Assembly: GCF_965229915.1 (NCBI RefSeq)
Contig: NZ_CBDDJZ010000001.1
Coordinates: 3,472,001 to 3,536,000 of the forward strand
DNA from: Marinoscillum sp965229915
GTDB lineage: Bacteria; Bacteroidota; Bacteroidia; Cytophagales; Cyclobacteriaceae
Direction of reading: 5' to 3'
Length of the DNA stretch: 64,000 nt
In this document: piece after piece, positions 1 through 7,668 of the stretch
Numbering within the stretch: the first letter of the stretch is position 1
Layout: each line of letters begins with the position of its first letter
Translations under genes and position numbers: made by a program
The notes under the pieces: generated by a model
Told to the model about the DNA's origin: nothing
Database searches by the model: none
The model's input: only the letters and a program-made list of their open reading frames with translations

Positions 1-1160
1 TGAAAGAAGCTGCTGAAAAAGCGAAAATTGAGCTTTCATCATCATCTTCTACAGAAATCAACTTGCCATACATCATGCCAGTGGATGGAGTGCCAAAGCA
101 CTTGGTAAGATCACTTTCCAGAAGCAAATTCGAGCAGCTGAGCGAAGATTTGGTGAGAAGATCTATGGAGCCATGTAAGAAAGCGCTTCAGGATGCTGGC
201 CTTTCTGCTTCTGAAATCGATGAAGTAATTCTAGTTGGAGGTTCTACTCGTATTCCAAAGATTCAGGAAGAAGTAGAGAAATTCTTCGGTAAGAAGCCTT
301 CTAAAGGTGTAAACCCGGATGAAGTGGTAGCAATCGGTGCTGCGATACAGGGTGGTGTGTTGACTGGAGAGGTAAAAGATGTGTTGCTTCTTGATGTGAC
401 CCCACTTTCACTTGGTATCGAGACCATGGGTGGTGTGATGACTAAATTGATTGAGTCAAATACGACCATTCCTACCAAGAAGTCTGAGACCTTCTCAACT
501 GCTGCTGATAATCAGCCGTCTGTAGAGATCCACGTACTTCAAGGTGAGCGTCCGATGGCGAAAGACAACAGGTCGATCGGTAGATTCCACCTGGATGGAA
601 TTCCACCTGCACCAAGAGGAGTTCCTCAGATCGAAGTAACATTTGACCTGGATGCGAATGGTATCATCCACGTGTCTGCTAAAGATAAAGGCACAAACAA
701 AGAGCAGAAAATCAGAATCGAGGCTTCTTCAGGATTGACTGATGCAGAAATCGAGAAAATGAAGCAAGAAGCTCAAGCCAACGCTGAGTCTGATAAGCAG
801 GCGAAAGAAAAAGTGGAGAAAATCAACCAGGCAGATTCATTGATCTTCCAAACAGAGAAGCAGCTGAAAGAATTTGGTGATAAGCTTTCTGATGGCAACA
901 AATCAGCTATCGAAGGTGCATTAGCCAAGTTGAAAGAAGCACACGGCTCTCAGGACTTAGCAGCTATCGATGCGGCTATGGAAGGCATGAACAAAGCATG
1001 GGAAGCTGCTTCTCAGGAAATCTACGCAGCGCAGCAAGCGGCTGGTGGAGCTGAGCAAGCGCAGAGCACCGATGCTGATGGTGGAGCGAATGCTTCTGGT
1101 GATGCTGACTCAGATGTTTCAGACGTAGAGTTTGAAGAGGTAGACGAAGAGAAGAAATAA
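1..1160 (+). CDS. dnaK: Chaperone protein DnaK (Hsp70), C-terminal part
   Basis: ATP-dependent Hsp70 chaperone that folds client proteins in the cytoplasm with DnaJ and GrpE. The reading frame is open from the left window edge, so the gene is truncated: about 385 of roughly 640 residues are present. What is visible is the end of the ATPase domain (VILVGGSTRIPKIQ and GAAIQGGVL motifs), the interdomain linker DVLLLDVTPLSLGIET, the peptide-binding beta domain, the helical lid, and a Gly/Ala-rich tail ending in an acidic EEVDEEKK. The start apparent at position 63 is an internal TTG, not the real start. No neighbour partner gene (dnaJ or grpE) follows it. Confidence 0.98.
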   Translation, partial: KEAAEKAKIELSSSSSTEINLPYIMPVDGVPKHLVRSLSRSKFEQLSEDLVRRSMEPCKKALQDAGLSASEIDEVILVGGSTRIPKIQEEVEKFFGKKPSKGVNPDEVVAIGAAIQGGVLTGEVKDVLLLDVTPLSLGIETMGGVMTKLIESNTTIPTKKSETFSTAADNQPSVEIHVLQGERPMAKDNRSIGRFHLDGIPPAPRGVPQIEVTFDLDANGIIHVSAKDKGTNKEQKIRIEASSGLTDAEIEKMKQEAQANAESDKQAKEKVEKINQADSLIFQTEKQLKEFGDKLSDGNKSAIEGALAKLKEAHGSQDLAAIDAAMEGMNKAWEAASQEIYAAQQAAGGAEQAQSTDADGGANASGDADSDVSDVEFEEVDEEKK

Positions 1161-1176
1161 GTCCCTATCGGGACAG

Positions 1177-1202
1177 GAAAACAGTCTGTTTTTAGCTGTT
1201 TT
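1177..1202 (+). terminator. Possible terminator hairpin after dnaK
   Basis: AAACAG and CTGTTT form a short stem just after the dnaK stop and lie in T-rich sequence. It is weaker than the hairpin at 1319-1344 and may only be the first of two stops. Confidence 0.4.
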
Positions 1203-1318
1203 CTATTTCCGGCCTTTTTTAGGAGTAATCCGGGCCCCTGTTAATGATCTGTGCTAATTGAAAACGTTAGTGCGTTTTAGCAGCGTTCTTGTAGTCACCC
1301 TACAGAGATAGATTAAGA

Positions 1319-1344
1319 CCCTGACCGTAGCGTCAGGGTTTTTT
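1319..1344 (+). terminator. Rho-independent terminator
   Basis: Perfect 7-bp stem CCCTGAC/GTCAGGG with a 6-nt loop followed by a run of six T. It separates dnaK from the toxin-antitoxin remnant that starts 40 bp downstream. Confidence 0.85.
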
Positions 1345-1386
1345 GTTTTTTATCCAATTGAGTAAACAATCGTATATTTACCTATT

Positions 1387-1593
1387 ATGAAAGTGCTACT
1401 GGATATCAAAGACGACAAATTTGATTTTGTAATGGAGCTTCTAGGAAATCTGAAATATGTGAAAACGGAAACGATTACTCCTGAGAAAGCAGAACTCATT
1501 TCTGAAATTAAAGAAGCAGTTTCTAATCTGAACGAAGCTAAGAAAGGTAAGCTTAAACTTAAGTCTGCCCAAGAGTTACTAGATGAGCTTTAA
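1387..1593 (+). CDS. Small antitoxin-like protein (DUF2683-type), orphaned
   Basis: A 68-residue, highly charged protein predicted to be mostly helical: a hydrophobic start (MKVLLDIKDDKFDFVMELL), then a Lys/Glu-rich half ending KSAQELLDEL. Small proteins of this type sit directly upstream of RelE/ParE-family toxins in many Bacteroidota, where they neutralise the toxin and repress the operon. Here the last 11 nt overlap the start of a RelE-like gene (ATG at 1583), the usual translational coupling of such pairs. That toxin gene is broken, so this antitoxin is probably an orphan. The assignment rests on size, charge and gene order rather than a strong motif. Confidence 0.7.
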   Translation: MKVLLDIKDDKFDFVMELLGNLKYVKTETITPEKAELISEIKEAVSNLNEAKKGKLKLKSAQELLDEL

Positions 1594-1845
1594 GGTTTTA
1601 ACGATCCCCCCGTTTGATAAACAAATCAAAAAGCTAGCGAAGAAGTACCCATCAATCAAAGAGGACTTTGCCTCTAAGGGCTTTGCAAGAAAGGCCTCAT
1701 CAAGGGACTCTTCTCGGTAAAAACTGCTACAAAATAAGAATGGCCATTTAATCAAAAGGAAAGGGCAAATCTGGAGGATGTCGAGTAATCACTCATTTGG
1801 TGATTGATTATCAGGCTATTTACCTACTTAGTATTTATGATAAGC

Positions 1846-1871
1846 TGTAAGCTTCCCTAAAAATAGGACTG
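1846..1871 (+). repeat. Left terminal inverted repeat of the IS3-family element
   Basis: Starts TGTAAGCTTCCC and ends AGGACTG; pairs with 3047-3071 on the opposite strand. Confidence 0.88.
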
Positions 1872-1910
1872 TTTGAAAGGCGACAAAAATTGTACATTTA
1901 AACAGTCAAG

Positions 1911-2177
1911 ATGAAAAAGCGAAGAATATCAGAGGCGCAGATAGTCAAAGCGCTCAAGGAACATGAATCAGGCAGAGATCAAGAGAGCATCTGCCGTGAA
2001 TATGGCATCCATAAGTCTACCCTCTATAACTGGAAAAAGAAATACGGAGGTATGGAAGCCAATGAGTTAAAGAAACTCAAGGAGTTGGAAGAGGAAAACA
2101 GACGCTTGAAACAGATGTTTGCCGACTTAAGTTTGGACCATCAAATACTGAAAGACGTACTGTCGGGAAAGATCTAA
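1911..2177 (+). CDS. IS3-family transposase OrfA (helix-turn-helix subunit)
   Basis: 88 residues. The N-terminal helix-turn-helix (RISEAQIVKALKEHESG to IHKSTLYNWKKKYGG) binds the element ends. The C-terminal leucine zipper-like helix (roughly residues 48-80, LEEENRRLKQ) dimerises. The frame ends at TAA 2175-2177. The heptamer G-GGA-AAG at 2165-2171 lies just before the stop in the right phase for -1 ribosomal slippage, which would continue into the orfB frame and give the OrfAB fusion transposase used by this family. Confidence 0.93.
   Translation: MKKRRISEAQIVKALKEHESGRDQESICREYGIHKSTLYNWKKKYGGMEANELKKLKELEEENRRLKQMFADLSLDHQILKDVLSGKI
2165..2171 (+). promoter_or_regulatory. Programmed -1 ribosomal frameshift site (G-GGA-AAG)
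   Basis: X-XXY-YYZ slippery heptamer in phase with orfA, four bases before its stop codon. Slippage to GGG-AAA enters the orfB frame exactly. Confidence 0.75.
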
Positions 2178-3034
2178 AGCCCTGCATTAAAAGGGAGAAG
2201 GCTGACATCATCAGAGAACGTTTTACTGTTGGTGTTGGCAGGGCTTGTAGGATACTGAGCCTATCCAAATCAATGTATTATTATCAGAGCAGAAAGGATG
2301 ATCATGAGGTGATTGATGTCCTTAATCGATTAGCTGACAAACACCCTACAGAAGGGTTTTGGCAGCTGTTCGACAGGCTTAGGAAACAAGGTCACCCCTG
2401 GAATCACAAACGTGTATATCGAGTCTATAAATCGATCGGAATGAACTTGAAGCGAAAGCGTAAAAGAAGGCTTCCAGCGAGAGTTAAGCAACCATTGGAA
2501 GTTCCTGCATCACCTAACCATACATGGTCAGCAGATTTCGTTTCCGATAGCTTGATTACTGGACGGAAGTTTAGAGCTTTTAATCTCATTGATGATTTTA
2601 ACCGTGAAATACTGGCCATTGAAATCGATACTTCTTTACCTGCTGAAAGGATCATTAGAGTCCTTGAAAAGACTATTTTCTGGAGAGGTAAACCACAACG
2701 AATCCGAACAGATAATGGCCCTGAGTTCATTTCCAACACACTGAAGAATTGGTGTCAGGAAAAGCATATTGAATTAGCTTATATCCAGCCTGGAAAACCG
2801 ATGCAGAACAGCTATATAGAAAGGTTTAATGGAACTTACAGAAGAGATATACTGGATGCTTATTTATTTGATTCACTTGAATCGGTAAGGAAGAAGACCA
2901 GTGAATTTGCTGAAGACTATAACCTAGTCAGAGGGCATGATTCCCTGAGCAAACTATCTCCCGTTCAGTATCTGAAATACCAAACTAAGAATGAAAACTA
3001 CCAGAATGAATTTTGTAAATATTTAGAGAATTAG
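2171..3034 (+). CDS. IS3-family transposase OrfB (DDE integrase domain)
   Basis: Catalytic half of the transposase. It is read after -1 slippage at 2165-2171 and continues GAT-CTA-AAG in an uninterrupted frame through the family's conserved GVGRACRILSLSKS stretch. An internal ATG at 2273 could also start a stand-alone OrfB of 253 residues, but this would cut off part of that conserved region. The HTH_21-like region comes first, then the rve integrase core with the D,D(35)E residues visible as WSADFV, RTDNGPEF and NSYIERFNGT. No frameshift or stop interrupts it, so the enzyme looks intact. Confidence 0.93.
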   Translation, partial: DLKPCIKREKADIIRERFTVGVGRACRILSLSKSMYYYQSRKDDHEVIDVLNRLADKHPTEGFWQLFDRLRKQGHPWNHKRVYRVYKSIGMNLKRKRKRRLPARVKQPLEVPASPNHTWSADFVSDSLITGRKFRAFNLIDDFNREILAIEIDTSLPAERIIRVLEKTIFWRGKPQRIRTDNGPEFISNTLKNWCQEKHIELAYIQPGKPMQNSYIERFNGTYRRDILDAYLFDSLESVRKKTSEFAEDYNLVRGHDSLSKLSPVQYLKYQTKNENYQNEFCKYLEN

Positions 3035-3046
3035 TCTATTTGATCC

Positions 3047-3071
3047 CAGTCCTAATAATGGGGAGGTTACA
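3047..3071 (-). repeat. Right terminal inverted repeat of the IS3-family element
   Basis: On the minus strand it reads TGTAACCTCCCC to AGGACTG, matching the left end with a few mismatches and one gap. The flanking AAGC at 3072-3075 is the duplicated target. Confidence 0.88.
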
Positions 3072-3173
3072 AAGCCTTGATAAGGTTTCTTTGACCGATT
3101 CTGAGTTGAAGGACTTACTCAGTTGGATTGAATGGTAGGTTAAGAATTAGTCTAATTGTAAAGAAGGGTTTTT

Positions 3174-3992
3174 TTATGCCATATTCCAGCTTGTCTGCAG
3201 AAAGAACAGACCAGATTTCGTTGGTTTATATATGTTGTATGAGCTTGATTGCGATTCTTTTAGCTCAATAAAACCTCCTTTAATTAGTTCGGCTATTTCG
3301 TCATTGTAATCATCAACATTTATAGAAGATCCATTCAAACTTCGACTTAAAACATAATCGATATCTTCATTTCCAAAATTCTTATATATCAAATCAAGTT
3401 TCGATTCTAATTGCTTGGACAATTCTTCCAATTCTTTTTTTGTTGATTGAGTAGACGTGCTTTCTTGCGAATTTGAACCTAAACCAGAATTGCCAATGAT
3501 TGAAGTAGAAATTAATTCTTGCACTTTGCTTTCAAGAGATTCTACTTCACTTCTAGCTTTCAGCTTTTCATCTCTTTCCTGTTCTAACCTTTTTTCTAAT
3601 TCAGTTACTTTTTTGAGTTCCTCCTGATACATTTCACTAGATACTATTCTTTTTGGGGCGCTGAGTTCATTCACTCTTGGGGTAACCCTGTTTTCAAAGA
3701 TGTTGGTAATGTATCGAGTAGCATTGATGAGAATATATGTGATAAAAAGTAGGCCAACTGACCAGAGGACATTCAGTCCAAGCTCGCCTAAGATTTGCCA
3801 GAAGTCATTGTATCTTAGATGGTCACTGATGTACTCTACCTTAGATTCGATAGTTCTATTCTCCTCGAATGCAAACACAGCATAGATTGCTTCCCAGTTT
3901 CGAGCAAACCAGACAAGAGCGAATGTGCCAAGAAAAGGGTTTTTGGATTTGTGAGCGATGTTGTTCCAGATTGATGAAAGTGGATTGTCCAT
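3174..3992 (-). CDS. Membrane-anchored coiled-coil protein of unknown function
   Basis: 272 residues. Two hydrophobic segments near the N-terminus (roughly residues 22-40 and 75-92, WSVGLLFITYILINA) suggest membrane anchoring. A long charged coiled coil follows (about 115-160, KKVTELEKRLEQERDEKLK), then a Ser/Thr/Gln-rich linker. A C-terminal region of about 80 residues (YVLSRSLNGSS to TKSGLFFLQTSW) has the alternating helix/strand look of a winged helix. I do not recognise a named family. It stands alone between an insertion sequence and a repeat cluster, with no operon partner, so an accessory or imported origin is plausible but not shown. Confidence 0.75.
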   Translation of the reverse strand: MDNPLSSIWNNIAHKSKNPFLGTFALVWFARNWEAIYAVFAFEENRTIESKVEYISDHLRYNDFWQILGELGLNVLWSVGLLFITYILINATRYITNIFENRVTPRVNELSAPKRIVSSEMYQEELKKVTELEKRLEQERDEKLKARSEVESLESKVQELISTSIIGNSGLGSNSQESTSTQSTKKELEELSKQLESKLDLIYKNFGNEDIDYVLSRSLNGSSINVDDYNDEIAELIKGGFIELKESQSSSYNIYKPTKSGLFFLQTSWNMA

Positions 3993-4005
3993 TGTTATTC
4001 AAAAT

Positions 4006-4056
4006 AGCGGTGTGTGAAAGTTAGTGAATTTTTCTTTGAGCCTTCTGTCATCCTGA
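4006..4056. repeat. 51-bp direct repeat, left copy
   Basis: Matches 4701-4751 at 49 of 51 positions (differences G/A at the seventh base and T/C at the twentieth). The two copies bracket the hairpin cluster and the GIY-YIG gene, giving a unit of 695 bp from copy to copy. The 3' end of each runs into a hairpin beginning GTCATCCTGA. Confidence 0.92.
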
Positions 4057-4384
4057 TGCATATCAGGATCTAGAAGGCGAGCAGGATAAATGTCGAAGAA
4101 GATGCTGAAATAAACCTGCCTGTCGGCATACAGGTTCAGCATGACACCATGGAAGGCGAGTAGGGTAAGTGTTACGAAGATCCCGAAACTAGTTCGGGAT
4201 GACGTCACAGATTGGTGATGGTTTTCGCATCTTTCTGTCATGCCGAACTTGTTTCGGTATCTGAAAGATGCTTTACGAAATGTCAAAAGAGAGGCCACCC
4301 TGAGCCTTGGTCCGCCTGGAAGATCTAGGTCTTTATAAATGGTCAGGAAATTGACTTTCAGATCCTGAAATTCTTCAGGATGAC
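4047..4384. repeat. Cluster of REP-like palindromes
   Basis: At least four short hairpins share the frame GTCATsCyGA...TCrGGATCT: 4047-4071 and 4237-4262 in one orientation, 4178-4203 and 4360-4384 in the other. Stems are CCTGA/TCAGG or CCGAA/TTCGG with 5-6 nt loops. Degenerate relatives lie at 4113-4145 (reverse orientation) and 4293-4325. A further member begins at 4742, outside the cluster. The sub-motif GGCGAGyAGsrTAA recurs at 4076-4089, 4155-4168 and 4783-4796. Alternating orientation resembles the BIME arrangement of REP sequences. This 413-bp gap (3993-4405) contains no convincing gene. Confidence 0.85.
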
Positions 4385-4405
4385 GAAAGTCAAAAAGAAC
4401 TCTGT

Positions 4406-4699
4406 TTAGTATTCATCATTAATCTCATCGAATAGATCCTTCAGCTCAGGATTCATTTCCTTGATCAAATTCCATTTCCATTCACGGTGCCAATTTTTAA
4501 GTTGCTTTTCTCTATCTATCGCATCGGGGATTCGTTGAAAGTATTCCCAATAAATCAGATCATAGCACTTGTATTTGGAAGTGAAGTGAGTTTCATTGGC
4601 TCGGTGCTCGAGTACTCTGGCGGCAAGGTTATTCGTCATTCCTATGTATAGAACTGTTCTGTTCTTATTTGACATGATGTAGACATAACCTGGCTTCAT
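4406..4699 (-). CDS. Small GIY-YIG (URI-type) nuclease
   Basis: 97 residues, essentially one GIY-YIG domain. The signature is GYVYIMSN (GIY strand) and LYIGMTNNLAARVLEHR (YIG strand plus catalytic Arg), with a downstream Glu in AIDREKQLKNW as the metal ligand. Stand-alone proteins of this size are common in many copies in Bacteroidota and resemble the UvrC/SLX1 nuclease fold; their role is not established. The gene lies between two 51-bp direct repeats, with REP-like hairpins on both sides, which suggests that gene and repeats travel or are maintained together (inference). The ATG is four bases upstream of the GIY motif, so the start is firm. Confidence 0.88.
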   Translation of the reverse strand: MKPGYVYIMSNKNRTVLYIGMTNNLAARVLEHRANETHFTSKYKCYDLIYWEYFQRIPDAIDREKQLKNWHREWKWNLIKEMNPELKDLFDEINDEY

Positions 4700-4700
4700 A

Positions 4701-4751
4701 GCGGTATGTGAAAGTTAGCGAATTTTTCTTTGAGCCTTCTGTCATCCTGAG
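4701..4751. repeat. 51-bp direct repeat, right copy
   Basis: Second copy of the sequence at 4006-4056 (two mismatches). It starts one base after the GIY-YIG start codon and leads into another hairpin with arms CCTGA/TCAGG at 4742-4775. Confidence 0.92.
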
Positions 4752-4911
4752 CTTGTTCCGCTCGGCGAGTCAGGACTAGATGGCGAGTAGCGTAAAGAAG
4801 GTATAAGATCCGACCTTCCACAAAAGACTCGATTAATCGAAAAACCATTTCCAACCTTGGTCTGGAAGGGAGGAATCGCTAGTTTGTCTATCCCAATTTT
4901 TTTCAGCTTCA

Positions 4912-6726
4912 ATGGAACGACTGTATACAGATGATAAGGCTCTGGAGGAAATCCAGAACAAGATTGTTAATCAAATTCTGGTACTTATATGTCTACTGGG
5001 GTCTTTGGTTGTTTTGCTATCATTTGCTCGAACAGAACAGGGAGCCTTTAGATTGAATTCATACGTTCACGCCACAGTACTCCTGATATTTACCCTGGTT
5101 ACCGTAATCAGAAAGAAACTGAGTGCCAGGTCCAAGATTCTGGTTATCCTCACCACTCTTGGGGTAGATATCTTCTTTAGCATCTACAGTGGTGGCTACT
5201 TGGCATCAGCCAAAATTCTACTGGCAGTCATTCCGGTATTCATATCCTTCATCTTCCCATTTAGAAAAGCCGTCTACTCGCTCTTCATACTTCTCGTCAT
5301 CTATGCCATCATGGGCTACTTTTTTATCTCTGGCGTGTTTTTATCAGAGTTTGATGCCGAACGCTACTCGGTGGATAGCTTTGCCTGGGCATTTGATTGT
5401 GCCGTGATTCTCTTCTCATCTTATGGGCTCTTATATATCGGTAAGGAATACAACAATACGCTTTTGGAAAACACCCTGTTGATCAAGTCACAAAGCACAG
5501 AAATTCTAGATCGAGAGAAGAAATATGAAACACTTTTTCATAGCTCAAATGACGCCATACTCTTATTTCAGGACCAGGTGTTTGTGGATTGCAATGTGAA
5601 GTCTCTGGAGCTTTTTGGATGTGATCGGGAAGACCTGATTGGGAAAAACCCGGTGGAATTCAGTCCTCAACACCAGCCAGATGGACAGGAGTCTGCAGTC
5701 AAAGCGAAACGCTTACTACAAGCCACATACCAGGGGAGTCCGCAGCAGTTTGAATGGGTTCATTCCAGATTGGATGGCCAACCATTTGATGCTTTGATCT
5801 CGTTGAGTCAGGTGGTGCTTGATAATACCACTTATGTACAAGCCGTGATCAGGGACATCACCAGACAAAAACAAATAGAGCGCGAGCTGCTGGCTCATCA
5901 GGAGCATTTGGAAAAACTGGTAGAAGAGAGGACTACATCACTTGAGCGGACCAATAAGCAATTATTATCAGCCAATAGTGAACTTCAGTCGACACTGGAT
6001 GAGTTGCAAAAGACTCAAGCGCAACTAATAGAAAGTGAAAAGCTAGCGTCTATTGGAGTACTGACAGCTGGTGTGGGTCATGAGATCAACAACCCTCTTA
6101 ACTTCATATATGGAGGGCTTTATAAATTGAAAGACACCTTTGAGTATTCACATGAATATGACGCGGCAGAACGTGAAGAACTCCGTAAAGAGTCGATTCG
6201 GGTTATCGATACTGGGGTGAGCCGGATTCGAGATATTGTCAAAAGCCTTAACCATTTTAACCGAACAAATGATCAGGCCCTGGAACCATGCAATGTGCAC
6301 GTGGTTCTGGATAACTGCATTAACATTCTCAATCATGAATTGAAGGATCTGGAGGTAAAAAAGTCTTATGTAGATGATGGATTGTTTGTGTTGGGAAATG
6401 AAGGGAAACTACATCAGGTATTCTTAAACCTCATTCATAATGCTAGCCAGTCTATCCAGGGAGCAGGAAGTGTGGAGATCATCACGGGTATTAGGTCATC
6501 TGATGATGTTGGGTATGTGACCATCAAGGATACTGGGGCAGGAATTCCATCAAGTGAAATCTCTAAAGTGTTTGATCCATTTTACACCACCAAGCCACCC
6601 GGAGAGGGAGTGGGTCTGGGGCTGTTTATTGTGTACCAGATCATCAAAGAACTAAACGGTAAAATTAAGATCGAATCCAAAGAAGGGAGCGGTACACTTA
6701 TTACGGTGAGTTTTCAGAGTGTTTAA
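4912..6726 (+). CDS. PAS-domain sensor histidine kinase
   Basis: 604 residues. The N-terminal part (about 17-180) holds five or six hydrophobic membrane segments with almost no periplasmic sensor loop. A PAS domain follows (about 203-320, YETLFHSSNDAILLFQ) with a PAC-like end, then a coiled coil (about 322-375). The kinase core has an H-box with the phospho-acceptor at about His390 (GVGHEINNPLNF) and a HATPase domain showing N (NLIHNAS), G1 (DTGAGIP) and G2 (GEGVGLGLFIV) boxes. It resembles the cyanobacterial-type HisKA kinases that retain N after the HE of the H-box. No response regulator is adjacent, so the partner is unknown. It converges on the esterase gene with one base between stops. 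Confidence 0.93.
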   Translation: MERLYTDDKALEEIQNKIVNQILVLICLLGSLVVLLSFARTEQGAFRLNSYVHATVLLIFTLVTVIRKKLSARSKILVILTTLGVDIFFSIYSGGYLASAKILLAVIPVFISFIFPFRKAVYSLFILLVIYAIMGYFFISGVFLSEFDAERYSVDSFAWAFDCAVILFSSYGLLYIGKEYNNTLLENTLLIKSQSTEILDREKKYETLFHSSNDAILLFQDQVFVDCNVKSLELFGCDREDLIGKNPVEFSPQHQPDGQESAVKAKRLLQATYQGSPQQFEWVHSRLDGQPFDALISLSQVVLDNTTYVQAVIRDITRQKQIERELLAHQEHLEKLVEERTTSLERTNKQLLSANSELQSTLDELQKTQAQLIESEKLASIGVLTAGVGHEINNPLNFIYGGLYKLKDTFEYSHEYDAAEREELRKESIRVIDTGVSRIRDIVKSLNHFNRTNDQALEPCNVHVVLDNCINILNHELKDLEVKKSYVDDGLFVLGNEGKLHQVFLNLIHNASQSIQGAGSVEIITGIRSSDDVGYVTIKDTGAGIPSSEISKVFDPFYTTKPPGEGVGLGLFIVYQIIKELNGKIKIESKEGSGTLITVSFQSV

Positions 6727-6727
6727 C

Positions 6728-7603
6728 TCACCTCATGCTTTCCAGCCAATCAAATAACCGCTCTGTCCAGGAGCCGGTATACCCTTTTTCGTAGCCCAGT
6801 CCAAAACCATGTCCTCCATTTGGGTAAATGTGCATTTCGGCTGCAACACCATTTTTGATGAGGCCTTTGTAGAAAGTCAGGCTGTTATCTACCAGTACCG
6901 ACTTATCATCCGATGCATGAATCAAAAAAGTAGGTGGAGTATTTGCTGTAACCTGCTTTTCATTGGAGTAGTAGTCAATCAGATCTTGCGAGGGATTTTC
7001 ACCAAGCAAGTTATTTCTCGACCCCATGTGGGTAATTCCTTCCTGCATGGAAATCACAGGATAAATCAATACCATGAAATTTGGACGGCTGTCTTCATCA
7101 AAATGAGTGCCTAGTGTTGAGGCCAAATGGCCACCTGCTGAGAAGCCCATGACTCCCACTTTGTCTGGGTCAAGATTCCATTTGGAGGCATTCATTCGCA
7201 CCACCTTCATCGCTTGTTGAGCATCCATTAAAGGCGATTTATGAGGTTCCAGATTGCTATCATTGTCGGGTAGACGGTACTTTAGCACGATCCCAGCAAT
7301 GCCTTGTGCATTGAGTAGTTTGGCTATGTCAGTACCTTCCCAGTCATAAGCCAGGTATTTATATCCACCTCCGGGACAAATCACAACGGACTGACCAGTG
7401 GTATTTCTTTTAGAGGGTAAATACACTTCTATGGTGGGATTCTGCACATGAGAGATTCTCACAATATTGCTGGAATCAGCAAATTCCACTTCAGCGGATG
7501 GTTTTGCATTGGGGATGTCATTTTGCCAAAGAGGAAGTACATAATTCTGAGAGAAGACCGTGGATGAGCATGTGATCAAAAAGCCGAGAATGTAATAGCG
7601 CAT
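6728..7603 (-). CDS. Secreted alpha/beta-hydrolase (acetyl esterase/xylan esterase-like)
   Basis: 291 residues. A signal peptide ends near SSTVFSQ (about residue 19), so it is exported. The hydrolase core has the oxyanion-hole segment VICPGGGYKYLAYDWEG, nucleophile motif GFSAGGH, an acid in HASDDKSV and catalytic His in YPNGGHGFG. This matches the esterase family that removes acetyl groups from plant polysaccharides, often annotated as endo-1,4-beta-xylanase or BD-FAE-like esterase. No glycoside hydrolase is next to it, so the substrate cannot be set from context. It is divergent from the AraC regulator at 7669, sharing a 65-bp intergenic region. Confidence 0.88.
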   Translation of the reverse strand: MRYYILGFLITCSSTVFSQNYVLPLWQNDIPNAKPSAEVEFADSSNIVRISHVQNPTIEVYLPSKRNTTGQSVVICPGGGYKYLAYDWEGTDIAKLLNAQGIAGIVLKYRLPDNDSNLEPHKSPLMDAQQAMKVVRMNASKWNLDPDKVGVMGFSAGGHLASTLGTHFDEDSRPNFMVLIYPVISMQEGITHMGSRNNLLGENPSQDLIDYYSNEKQVTANTPPTFLIHASDDKSVLVDNSLTFYKGLIKNGVAAEMHIYPNGGHGFGLGYEKGYTGSWTERLFDWLESMR

Positions 7604-7668
7604 ATATTTTATTGATTAACTCTATAAAGTTAATGGACTTCTGTTTTTGACTTTATATTTAGCGACTT

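Larger units (their letters stand above)
1846..3071 (+). mobile_element. IS3-family insertion sequence, complete, 1226 bp
   Basis: The element is bounded by imperfect terminal inverted repeats: 1846-1871 begins TGTAAGCTTCCC, and the reverse complement of 3047-3071 begins TGTAACCTCCCC. Both arms run to a shared AGGACTG, with one gap. The direct repeat AAGC flanks it on both sides (1842-1845 and 3072-3075), a 4-bp target duplication. It contains overlapping orfA and orfB with a -1 slippery heptamer between them. Family IS3 is clear; the 4-bp duplication suggests the IS407-like group (inference). Ends, reading frames and target duplication are all intact, so insertion may be recent and the element could be active. 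Confidence 0.93.
1583..3138 (+). pseudogene. RelE-family toxin pseudogene split by an IS3-family element
   Basis: The segment begins with an intact frame (MSFKVLTIPPFDKQIKKLAK, typical of RelE/ParE mRNA interferase toxins of Bacteroidota). It loses frame near 1680: the continuation HQGTLLGKNCYKIRMAI is in another frame, followed by an in-frame TAA near 1751 and then GKGKSGGCRVITHLVIDYQ and IYLLSIYDK. The insertion sequence enters at 1845/1846. After it, 3072-3138 still encodes a helical tail, VSLTDSELKDLLSWIEW, ending at a TAG. There are thus at least three lesions: a frameshift, a nonsense codon and the insertion. A further small shift around the insertion point may be a fourth. No active toxin can be made. 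Confidence 0.85.

Noticed and set aside
1161..1386. Possible small RNA between dnaK and the antitoxin gene
   Set aside because: Only terminator hairpins are visible; there is no promoter or further structure to support an RNA gene.
3999..4298. Open frame of 99 codons on the minus strand
   Set aside because: It runs through the REP-like hairpins and repeats, has no conserved motif and no ribosome binding site; it is an accident of repeat composition.
4178..4384. Hairpins read as rho-independent terminators
   Set aside because: They lack T-runs and recur in both orientations with a shared consensus, so a repeat family fits better.
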